Shown here piece after piece: positions 1 through 4,635 of a stretch of 5,617 nucleotides of DNA (the stretch's first letter is position 1; the number at the start of each line of letters is the position of its first letter). A program made the translations under genes and the position numbers. The notes below the pieces were generated by a model. The model searched no databases, was not told the DNA's origin, and saw nothing but the letters and a program-made list of their open reading frames with translations. The stretch is from Actinomycetes bacterium (GTDB taxonomy: Bacteria > Actinomycetota > Acidimicrobiia > Acidimicrobiales > Palsa-688). Location: positions 1 through 5,617 of the forward strand of contig JAKABK010000154.1 of the NCBI GenBank assembly GCA_021796905.1, written 5' to 3'.

Positions 1-89
1 GCCTCGTCGACGTCGGCCTCCGACAAGCGCCCCTTGCCGCGCAGCCGGGTGAAGACGGCGTCGAAGCGATCGGACAGGGACTCGAACAT
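1..89 (-). CDS. ffh: Signal recognition particle protein Ffh (SRP54), N-terminal fragment
   Basis: Only the first 29 codons and two bases of the next are in the window; the rest lies beyond the left edge. The visible protein starts MFESLSDRFDAVFTRLRGKG and continues RLSEADVDE. This is the characteristic start of the SRP54 N domain: the 'LR GKGRLSE.D' stretch leads into the helical bundle that packs against the GTPase domain. Ffh is a cytosolic GTPase that with SRP RNA binds signal sequences on ribosomes and docks with FtsY, which is encoded upstream in this window. The ATG at 89-87 matches the family's usual N-terminus. No Shine-Dalgarno sequence precedes it: the bases just upstream read CCTTGCCACCCAC, so initiation may be leaderless or nearly so. 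Identification rests on a short fragment, but the motif and the ftsY neighbourhood agree. Confidence 0.9.
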   Translation of the reverse strand, partial: MFESLSDRFDAVFTRLRGKGRLSEADVDE

Positions 90-99
90 GTGGGTGGCA

Positions 100-105
100 A
101 GGTTA
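100..105 (-). promoter_or_regulatory. Candidate -10 element for ffh
   Basis: On the minus strand these bases read TAACCT, matching the TANNNT pattern typical of actinobacterial primary-sigma -10 elements. The element ends 10 nt before the ffh ATG, so a start site about 6-7 nt downstream would leave a leader of only a few bases. This fits the absence of a Shine-Dalgarno sequence. No good -35 hexamer is seen: at 17-bp spacing the bases are GACGCG, inside the neighbouring hairpin. The call rests on pattern and position only. Confidence 0.35.
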
Positions 106-155
106 GGGGAAAAGCCCCGGTACGCGTCTGCAGCCGCGTGCCGGGGCCTTTCCCC
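106..155 (-). terminator. Long 21-bp hairpin, probable terminator of the glycan operon
   Basis: Arms at 106-126 and 135-155 pair over 21 positions around an 8-nt loop. As minus-strand RNA the only non-pair is A121 against C140, and position 113 with 148 forms a U-G wobble. The hairpin sits 64 nt after the GH130 stop codon and just before ffh, where a transcription end is expected. There is no U-tract after it (CTAACCTTGCC follows), so it is not a canonical intrinsic terminator; tail-less hairpins are often proposed as terminators in high-GC actinobacteria. It abuts the candidate ffh -10 element directly, so it could also influence ffh expression. Confidence 0.55.
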
Positions 156-219
156 CGGTGTTGGGGACCCGGCCAGGGACGCGTGGATCCCGTCGCCGCC
201 CCCGCCCCCGGGAGGGTGA

Positions 220-1725
220 TCAGGCCCGGGACGCTCGGGGTGCCGGGCCCGCCCCGAGGATCAAGGGGAGCAGTCTCGTCAGCGAGATCCGGGCGAAGCT
301 CGTCTCGCGGTCACCGTAGGCGTAGGGCAGCACGAGGGAGCCGCCGTGGAGGATCGCCCCGCAGCTGTAGACGACGTTGGGTACATAGCCGTCCCGCTCG
401 GCGCCCTCGGCCTCGAGCAGCGGGACCGCCAGGCTGCCCCGCAGCACCCGGGGGTCGTCCAGGTCGAGCAGCAGTGCGGAGAGGCAGTACGCCCGCATCG
501 GGCCGACCCCGTGGGTGATCACCAGCCACCCCTCGTCGGTCTCGATCGGGGAGCCGCAGTTGCCGACTTGGACCAGCTCCCACGCCCGCTCCGGGCGTTG
601 CACCTCGGTGGCGTCGCTCCAGACGCGTCCGTCCGCGGACGTGGCGACGGCATTGGTCTCCCGGTCCCAGCGCGACAGGGCGAAGTAGCGGCCACCGATC
701 CGCCGCGGGAAGAGCGCCATCCCCTTGTTCGCCGCCGCCGGCCCGGCCAGCTGGGCCACTCTGAAGACGCGGAAGTCATCGGTGGCGATCAGCTGCGGCG
801 CCACCCGGGCGCCGTCGAAGGCGGTGTAGGTGCCGTAGTAGGTGACCGTCCCGTCGTCGTCCACGAAACGCACGAAGCGCGCGTCTTCCATGCCGTGGCT
901 CTCTGCCGGGCCGGCGGGGCGCACCACCCGCTCCGAGACCGCGCTGGCCTCCGGGAACGTCAGGGTGTAGTTGCTGTCGGCGACGGTGCGGATCGCCTCG
1001 ATCATCAGTCGGCCACCACCTCGCGCCACGGCCCGAGCGGGCACGGCGGCGATCGACTCCTCGAGCCCGAGGCGCGTGAAGCGCCCCGGAAGGCGCCCGA
1101 GGACCATCGACGCGACCTCGACGTCGCCACCGTGGCCGGCGAGCAGCGCTGCGAAGGCGTCACGGTCGTAGGGACCCGGCTGGACCGTGCCGGTGACGGC
1201 GAAGCGGCCCGGCTCCTCGACGGAGATCCCGCCGGCGCCGTCGAGGGTACCGGCGCGCAGTTCGATCGACGACAGGTGGCCCTCGCCGATCGCCCGCAGG
1301 CTGATCAGGAAGCGCAGCTGCCCGGGCGCGATGCCGCTCTGGTCGGGGTGGGCGACGATCGAGGGGTTGCACAGCGACACCGATTCGAAGGCGTACTCGC
1401 TGGTTGCGTAGGCACCGACCAGCATCCGGCGGGCGACGGACAGCTCCGGGGTGTCCCCGGTACGGTCGCTGAGATGCTCGAAGTGGGCGACAAGCTCTTC
1501 GGAGAGGTGCTCGTGGCGGTCCCCGAAACGCTCGAAGACGCCGGCCAGTTCGGTCTCGACCTGCTCCTCGCTCAGCGCCAGGACCCTGCGCATCACCGTC
1601 GTCGCCCGTGAGCTCCCCGAGGGCATCTCCTCGCCTGCGACGAACAGCTGGCTCACGATCCGGGCCGGGTCGGGTCGGAGCCGGACCGTCGTCCTCTCCA
1701 GGACACCTTCGGGGAGCCTGTTCAT
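220..1725 (-). CDS. Glycoside hydrolase/phosphorylase family 130 (GH130) protein with N-terminal extension
   Basis: 501 residues. GH130 enzymes are five-bladed beta-propellers that phosphorolyse or hydrolyse beta-mannosides. Motifs in order: an N-terminal mostly helical extension (about 1-110) absent from short, roughly 330-360-residue members; NPSI at 120-123; R144-A-I-G-E-G-H at 144-150; MEDAR at 279-283, matching the usual EDPR, whose Asp (here D281) is taken as the catalytic acid; NKGMALFP at 333-340; SRWD at 351-354; GSPIETDEGW and THG at 391-406; a DLDDP stretch at 421-425; GYVPNVVYSCGA at 446-457. K334, R352 and H405 fall where phosphorolytic members carry phosphate-binding basic residues, which favours a phosphorylase, but this was judged by eye. 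About 130 residues separate the first blade from MEDAR, implying an insertion. There is no signal peptide, so it is probably cytosolic. The ATG at 1725 overlaps the upstream TGA (ATGA), with GAGG 7 nt upstream. The same frame opens to an ATG at 1905, but that stretch is Arg/Pro-rich and lies inside the upstream gene. Exact substrate unknown. Confidence 0.88.
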   Translation of the reverse strand: MNRLPEGVLERTTVRLRPDPARIVSQLFVAGEEMPSGSSRATTVMRRVLALSEEQVETELAGVFERFGDRHEHLSEELVAHFEHLSDRTGDTPELSVARRMLVGAYATSEYAFESVSLCNPSIVAHPDQSGIAPGQLRFLISLRAIGEGHLSSIELRAGTLDGAGGISVEEPGRFAVTGTVQPGPYDRDAFAALLAGHGGDVEVASMVLGRLPGRFTRLGLEESIAAVPARAVARGGGRLMIEAIRTVADSNYTLTFPEASAVSERVVRPAGPAESHGMEDARFVRFVDDDGTVTYYGTYTAFDGARVAPQLIATDDFRVFRVAQLAGPAAANKGMALFPRRIGGRYFALSRWDRETNAVATSADGRVWSDATEVQRPERAWELVQVGNCGSPIETDEGWLVITHGVGPMRAYCLSALLLDLDDPRVLRGSLAVPLLEAEGAERDGYVPNVVYSCGAILHGGSLVLPYAYGDRETSFARISLTRLLPLILGAGPAPRASRA

Positions 1726-2747
1726 CTGCGTGCCTCGAGCACCGGAGCGCCGATCGTGCGGTCCTGCTGTTGGGTCGTCAGCCACGCGAGCGTCGACTCG
1801 GCGCCCTGGTTCAGATTGGGTCCGCTCGCCGACAACCCGTCGTAGCCCCCGCCGGTGAGGGGGTCGTGCATCGGGACGCCGACGTCGTTGTGCCCCTCGA
1901 ACCACGCCCGGGCCGACACGAGCGTCAGGTGCCAGCGGGCATCGCCGCTCACGGCGAGGGCGCGGGCCGCTGCGTCGGCGATCGCTGCCACCTCGATCGG
2001 CTGCTGGTCGAAACCGGAGACCACCGCACCTACCGGTGACCCGCCGACCGGCACCGGCGAGAGTCGCCCGCTGCTCGTCTGGCGATCCACGAGCCAGTCG
2101 AGGAGGGTGATCCCGTGGTCGACGACGTCGGCGTCACCGAGAGCCGCACCTGCCGCGATGAGCGCGTCGGGGATGCTGGCGTTGGAGTACGCCAGACGCT
2201 CCTCGGGCCACGGGCAGGAGCCGGCGGGTGCTGCTCCGAGCAGGACGACGAGATCGCTGAGCAGGTCGCGGGCGGCGCGGTGGCCGGGATAACCCGAGAG
2301 CACCTGGGCCGCCCCCAGGGCGGCGAAGGCCATCGAACGCAGCCACGGCGACCGCTGCCGGCAGCCGAGCGAGAAGCGGTCGAGCGCCTCGGTCCGCTGC
2401 CGGGAGGGGCCCGTCCCGGCGGCGATCGAGCCGAGACCCCACATCGCCCGCCCCCACCAGTCGCCCGTTCCCGGCGGATCAGCCCAACGCCGGTCGTATC
2501 CGAGCCGGTTCCGGAACGACCCGAGCGGGCTCTGGGCGTGCGCCGCGAAGGCCAGGTAGGTGTCGGCGAGACGGAGCTGGTCGGCGCCCGGGTCCGGCTC
2601 GCGCGAGACCAGCACCAGGCCCCGGGCCACGTCGTCGAGGCAGTACCCGTGCTCGCGGCGGGGCAAGGCCCCCATGGCGTGCTCCAGCAGCCCGGTGTCG
2701 TCGCTCATCCGGAGGAGGTGCTCGTAGCCGGGGACCGAGGACGTCAT
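1722..2747 (-). CDS. Uncharacterised protein resembling (alpha/alpha)-barrel glycosidases, linked to GT4 and GH130
   Basis: 341 residues; I do not recognise a characterised family. Helices with small residues alternate with Trp/Asp/Gly-rich turns, as in six-hairpin (alpha/alpha) toroid proteins such as epimerases of the N-acylglucosamine type and several glycosidases. Conspicuous blocks: HGYCLDDVARGL at 33-44, GDWWGRAMWGLG at 95-106, PWPEERLAYSNASIPDAL at 179-196, FDQQPIEVAAIADA at 246-259, HDPLTGGGYDGL at 294-305 and NLNQGAESTLAWL at 311-323. The acids D38, D39, E182, E252 and E317 are candidate active-site residues. No signal peptide or membrane segment is seen. The ATG at 2747 overlaps the glycosyltransferase stop (ATGA), and the stop overlaps the GH130 start in the same way, so it is the middle of a translationally coupled trio. 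GGGAGG lies only 3 nt before the ATG, which is short; the alternative ATG at 2708 (residue 14) has no Shine-Dalgarno. A role in cleaving or epimerising the glycan handled by its neighbours is inferred. Confidence 0.8.
   Translation of the reverse strand: MTSSVPGYEHLLRMSDDTGLLEHAMGALPRREHGYCLDDVARGLVLVSREPDPGADQLRLADTYLAFAAHAQSPLGSFRNRLGYDRRWADPPGTGDWWGRAMWGLGSIAAGTGPSRQRTEALDRFSLGCRQRSPWLRSMAFAALGAAQVLSGYPGHRAARDLLSDLVVLLGAAPAGSCPWPEERLAYSNASIPDALIAAGAALGDADVVDHGITLLDWLVDRQTSSGRLSPVPVGGSPVGAVVSGFDQQPIEVAAIADAAARALAVSGDARWHLTLVSARAWFEGHNDVGVPMHDPLTGGGYDGLSASGPNLNQGAESTLAWLTTQQQDRTIGAPVLEARR
1733..1736 (-). promoter_or_regulatory. Shine-Dalgarno site fixing the GH130 start
   Basis: Minus-strand GAGG lies 7 nt before the ATG at 1725-1723, inside the last codons of the upstream gene. 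Together with the ATGA stop/start overlap it supports this start over the in-frame ATG 60 codons upstream. Confidence 0.55.
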
Positions 2748-3913
2748 GCGCCTCCCACCGCCAGGGCGGGACGCAGCGGGGAGCGCAGCAGACGGTTGCC
2801 GAGGAGCCGGTTGCCGAGGAGCCGGTAGCGCTCGGCGACCGCAGCCCAGGTGAGATCCGGCGCGAGCCGTTCGGCTGCAGCCACCATGCGAGCGGCGGTC
2901 GCCGGTTCGGTGAGGACCCGACGGAGCGCGTCGGTCATCGCCTCGACGTCGCGTTGGCCCACGACGATCCCGGCGCCGGACGACAGCAGCTCCACTGCGT
3001 GGGGGAAGGCGGTGGCGACGACCGGACGGCGCGCAGTGACCGCTTCGATCAGTACTCCGGAGGTGACCTGGTCGGTGGAGTCGTAGGGGAGCACGACGAC
3101 GTCGGCCGCCAGGACCAGATCGCGCAGCTCTCGTGGGGCGAGGTAACGGTCGACCAGCTCGAGGGCGTGACCGACCCCGAGCCGCTCCGCCCGGGCTACC
3201 ACCGCCTCGCGATAGCTCTCCCCGTCGCGTGCGAGGACGTGGGGGTGGGTCTCACCCGCCACGACGTAACGGGGTGCCGGTCGGAGGTCCTGCAGCCCGG
3301 CGAGGGCTTCCACCGCCCACTCGATGCCCTTGCCCGGGCCGAGCAACCCCCAGGTCAGCACGAGCGGGGCGCCGCCACCGACCACTCGCCCGCCGGCACC
3401 CCAGTCGGTCGGCGCGCCGTGGGCGATCAGCTCCACTCTTGTCGGGTCGACACCGTAGCGACCGACCAGCCATCGGCGGGCGGTGTCGGTCATCACGACC
3501 ACCGACGACGCCATGTCGACCAGATCCACGAGCACTGCACGCTGGTGGGGCGTCGGGTCGGCGAGCACGGTGTGGGCCACGACGATCATCGGTGCCTCGA
3601 TCCGACCGGCCACCGACAAGACGGCTTCCCCGTCGGGACCTCCGTAGATCCCGTACTCGTGCTGGACGACGACGACGTCGAAGCGGTCCAGCGCCGCCGC
3701 GGCCGCCGCCCCGCCGTCCTCGGGGTGCTTGGCCATCTGGTGGACCACCTCCGGCGCCGAGGTGCCGCTCGGGCCGTCGACCACTCGCACGACCCCGACG
3801 CCCGAGGGTCTCGGGCCCCGCCCGCCGAGCGCGGCGACCAGCGACGCCGTGAACGTCGCCAACCCGCACTGGGTCGGGGGGTAGGTGCTGAGGAATCCGT
3901 AGGTCGCTGGCAT
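2744..3913 (-). CDS. GT4-type glycosyltransferase (GT-B fold)
   Basis: 389 residues, a normal length for GT4 enzymes, which transfer a sugar from a nucleotide sugar with retention of configuration. The N-terminal Rossmann-like half opens with FLSTYPPTQCGLATFTASL (7-25), a typical acceptor-domain glycine loop, then DVVVVQHEYGIYGG at 79-92 and an AHT at 114-116. The C-terminal donor domain has LTWGLLGPGKGIEWAVEAL (186-204), the VAGETHPH stretch (218-225), and VVVLPYDSTDQVTSGVLIEA (272-291) followed by PVVATAFPHAVELL. In the EX7E motif of most GT4 enzymes the first Glu is replaced here: the segment reads DQVTSGVLIEA, keeping E290. No membrane helix is seen, so the enzyme is cytosolic or peripheral. 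The ATG at 3913 has GGAG 10 nt upstream. The frame opens a further 163 codons upstream, but that stretch has no family similarity and crosses the zinc-ribbon gene. It is the first gene of the coupled trio. Donor and acceptor are unknown. Confidence 0.9.
   Translation of the reverse strand: MPATYGFLSTYPPTQCGLATFTASLVAALGGRGPRPSGVGVVRVVDGPSGTSAPEVVHQMAKHPEDGGAAAAAALDRFDVVVVQHEYGIYGGPDGEAVLSVAGRIEAPMIVVAHTVLADPTPHQRAVLVDLVDMASSVVVMTDTARRWLVGRYGVDPTRVELIAHGAPTDWGAGGRVVGGGAPLVLTWGLLGPGKGIEWAVEALAGLQDLRPAPRYVVAGETHPHVLARDGESYREAVVARAERLGVGHALELVDRYLAPRELRDLVLAADVVVLPYDSTDQVTSGVLIEAVTARRPVVATAFPHAVELLSSGAGIVVGQRDVEAMTDALRRVLTEPATAARMVAAAERLAPDLTWAAVAERYRLLGNRLLGNRLLRSPLRPALAVGGA
2751..2756 (-). promoter_or_regulatory. 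Shine-Dalgarno with unusually short spacing
   Basis: Minus-strand GGGAGG ends 3 nt before the ATG at 2747. The spacing is shorter than usual. Because the start overlaps the upstream stop codon, re-initiation by ribosomes ending the glycosyltransferase could make up for this. Confidence 0.45.
2793..2822. repeat. Perfect 15-bp tandem duplication within the glycosyltransferase C-terminus
   Basis: The 15-mer cggttgccgaggagc occurs twice head to tail (2793-2807 and 2808-2822), followed by the first four bases of a third copy. It keeps frame and yields RLLGNRLLGNRLL near residues 364-376, after the last conserved helix of the GT domain. It looks like a slippage duplication in a tolerant tail. Confidence 0.9.
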
Positions 3914-3923
3914 TGGCGAGTTG

Positions 3924-3927
3924 CTCC
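3924..3927 (-). promoter_or_regulatory. Shine-Dalgarno site for the glycosyltransferase
   Basis: Minus-strand GGAG lies 10 nt before the ATG at 3913-3911. It supports this start, which also places the conserved YPPTQCG loop at the usual distance from the N-terminus. Confidence 0.45.
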
Positions 3928-3979
3928 GAGGTCTCGTGGTGTGGACCGGCAGGCGATTGCGGGCCGACGCGCCGGCATC

Positions 3980-3995
3980 CCGGCTCGCCAGCCGG
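3980..3995 (-). other. Small hairpin in the glycosyltransferase leader
   Basis: CCGGCT and AGCCGG pair perfectly over 6 bp around a 4-nt loop, about 67 nt before the glycosyltransferase ATG. The hairpin is short and entirely GC-rich apart from one A-T pair, so chance is a real possibility in this composition. It could structure the leader of the trio's mRNA. I see no convincing -10 element in the 157-nt spacer at 3914-4071. Confidence 0.25.
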
Positions 3996-4013
3996 CAGGC
4001 GCGGACGATCAGG

Positions 4014-4033
4014 GGTCGGTCGGTTGGTTGGTG
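4014..4033. repeat. Tetranucleotide GGTN run
   Basis: Five head-to-tail 4-mers read GGTC, GGTC, GGTT, GGTT, GGTG on the plus strand (ACC-rich on the transcribed strand). The run lies in the spacer between the zinc-ribbon gene and the glycosyltransferase. A shorter related run (GGTC, GGTC, GGTG) sits at 4248-4259 in the first codons of the zinc-ribbon gene. Too short and imperfect to assign a function. Confidence 0.6.
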
Positions 4034-4039
4034 CGGGTC

Positions 4040-4068
4040 GGCAGGGGGACGGCTCCGGGAGCCCTGCC
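4040..4068 (-). terminator. GC-rich hairpin directly after the zinc-ribbon gene
   Basis: GGCAGGG at 4040-4046 pairs with CCCTGCC at 4062-4068. An alternative fold pairs an inner GGCTC/GAGCC stem (4051-4055 with 4059-4063) and the outer GGCAG/CTGCC arms. It starts three bases after the zinc-ribbon stop codon. No U-tract follows. It may attenuate or end transcription between the small gene and the glycan trio, which would make the trio a separate unit; this is unproven. Confidence 0.35.
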
Positions 4069-4071
4069 AGC

Positions 4072-4266
4072 TCACCGTCGGGGCAGGAGGATCTCCGTGC
4101 AGCGCGGGCACAACGCCCAGTCGGTCTGGAACGCCAACGCCGGGTCCCACGCCAGCTCCGCCTGGCAGCGCCCGCAGCGACCCCGGGTTCCGGACCGCAC
4201 CGGGGCCAGCTCGCCAGAGGCGTCGAGCGGCGGGTTCCCTCCCTGCGGGTCGGTCGGTGTCGTCAC
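4072..4266 (-). CDS. Small zinc-ribbon protein (C-x2-C, C-x2-C), function unknown
   Basis: 64 residues. The N-terminal 30 are Gly/Pro/Thr-rich and look disordered. The rest reads CGRC (C31, C34), an aromatic linker containing W40, F46 and W50, then CPRC (C53, C56), ending TEILLPRR. Two CxxC knuckles 18 residues apart are a standard zinc-ribbon layout, so zinc binding is a fair inference; a nucleic-acid or protein-binding role is only a family-level possibility. The frame is open from 4575, but the GTG at 4266 is the only ATG, GTG or TTG in it, and no clear Shine-Dalgarno precedes it. The GTG overlaps the TGA of the doubtful upstream ORF as GTGA. It lies 157 nt before the glycosyltransferase and may or may not share its transcript. 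Confidence 0.55.
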   Translation of the reverse strand: MTTPTDPQGGNPPLDASGELAPVRSGTRGRCGRCQAELAWDPALAFQTDWALCPRCTEILLPRR

Positions 4267-4517
4267 GCCGCGACCGGGCCGACTCGCCCGGCGACCGGGC
4301 CGACGCGCCCGGCGACGGGGTAGCCCGATCGCCCGGGGACCGGGTAGCCCGATCGCCCGGCGAGCCCGAAGCGGTACAGCACCCCTCCGAGGTCGAAAGC
4401 ACTGAAGCTCGGCTCGGGCGGCGAGAGGTGTCGTGGTCCGGGGCAGCCAGGGGATCGCCGGGACCCCACCGTCACCAACCGCGGCTGTGGGGCACTGACA
4501 GGGTGTCGGGTTCGCAT
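4263..4517 (-). CDS. Doubtful 84-codon ORF ending in heptad/octad repeats
   Basis: It is listed because two things argue weakly for coding. Its TGA overlaps the zinc-ribbon GTG by four bases (GTGA), the same type of junction as in the trio downstream. The tandem repeat in its 3' end has units of 21 and 24 nt, so it keeps frame as GRSGYPVP, GRSGYPVA, GRVGPVA, GRVGPVA. Among the three differences between paired copies, two are synonymous in this frame. Against it: no recognisable domain, an Arg/Pro-rich first half, no real Shine-Dalgarno (GGGGG 5 nt upstream of the ATG at 4517), and all three minus-strand frames are open here. It may be noncoding leader. Confidence 0.2.
   Translation of the reverse strand: MRTRHPVSAPQPRLVTVGSRRSPGCPGPRHLSPPEPSFSAFDLGGVLYRFGLAGRSGYPVPGRSGYPVAGRVGPVAGRVGPVAA
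4271..4360. repeat. Tandem repeat, two 21-bp and two 24-bp units
   Basis: Units lie at 4271-4291, 4292-4312, 4313-4336 and 4337-4360. The first two differ by one base (a t/g change), the last two by two bases. The 24-bp units carry tagcccgatcgcccgg where the 21-bp units carry ccgac(t/g)cgcccgg, so all four share a gcccgg-type end. The array contains many short self-complementary pieces (cgatcg, cccggg-like), so its RNA could fold. It lies immediately upstream of the zinc-ribbon gene. Confidence 0.85.
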
Positions 4518-4525
4518 CGGAACCC
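4508..4525 (-). other. 6-bp hairpin in the ftsY downstream spacer
   Basis: Perfect arms GGGTTC (4508-4513) and GAACCC (4520-4525) enclose a 6-nt loop. It resembles a tRNA T-arm only superficially, and no acceptor or anticodon arms surround it. A second small hairpin, CGTTC/GAACG at 4538-4551, lies just beside it. Both are more AT-containing than the surroundings, which makes chance a little less likely, but no function can be assigned. Confidence 0.35.
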
Positions 4526-4574
4526 CCGATCTGCTCCCGTTCAGGGGAACGCGTGGCTCGAGGTGAGCAAGGTC

Positions 4575-4580
4575 AGCCTA
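4575..4580 (-). promoter_or_regulatory. Candidate -10 element downstream of ftsY
   Basis: The minus strand reads GGTAGGCTGACC, with TAGGCT fitting the actinobacterial TANNNT -10 pattern. It lies 56 nt after the ftsY stop, in the right place to start a transcript for the zinc-ribbon gene and possibly the glycan trio. The best nearby -35 candidates (GTCGAA or TGTCGA at 17-18 bp spacing) match TTGACA poorly. Confidence 0.35.
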
Positions 4581-4635
4581 CCAGCGCCACGCCGTGGTTC
4601 GACACCCTCGCTGCCGGCCCGGGATGTCTGTCCGC

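Larger units (their letters stand above)
4267..4635. other. 369-nt spacer between ftsY and the zinc-ribbon gene
   Basis: The stretch holds the candidate -10 element, two small hairpins, the 21/24-bp tandem repeat and the doubtful 84-codon ORF described separately. I see no RNA gene, no insertion-sequence ends and no clear ftsY terminator; the only structure close to the ftsY stop is a weak CCAC/GTGG stem near 4587-4597. Confidence 0.6.

Noticed and set aside
106..155. SRP RNA (4.5S-type) next to ffh
   Set aside because: A long hairpin beside ffh invited the idea, but the conserved GGAAGCAGC-type domain IV loop and asymmetric internal loops are missing; the loop here is short and plain.
189..212. 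G-quadruplex on the minus strand after the GH130 stop
   Set aside because: Only three G-runs of three or more are present, so a standard three-tier quadruplex is not supported.
346..1611. Long plus-strand open frame opposite the GH130 gene
   Set aside because: It is antisense to a protein with clear GH130 motifs; its translation is Arg/Gly/Asp/His-rich with no recognisable domain, as expected for a shadow frame in very GC-rich DNA.
3946..4001. 10-bp direct repeat ccggcaggcg (3946-3955 and 3992-4001) as a paired operator upstream of the glycosyltransferase
   Set aside because: A GC-only repeat of this length apart from one A is easily produced by chance in this composition, and no promoter could be placed relative to it.
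4271..4360. CRISPR array
   Set aside because: The units are contiguous tandem copies without unique spacers.
3914..4402. 163-codon N-terminal extension of the glycosyltransferase
   Set aside because: The stretch is Arg/Pro/Gly-rich, crosses the zinc-ribbon gene and the tandem repeat, and the conserved GT-B start begins right after the ATG at 3913, which has its own GGAG.
2954..4405. Long plus-strand open frame opposite the glycosyltransferase and zinc-ribbon genes
   Set aside because: It has no domain, a biased composition, and lies opposite a confident GT4 gene.
4500..4551. tRNA gene or tRNA-derived attachment site
   Set aside because: GGTTCGCATCGGAACC resembles a T-arm, but no acceptor stem, D-arm or anticodon arm can be drawn around it.
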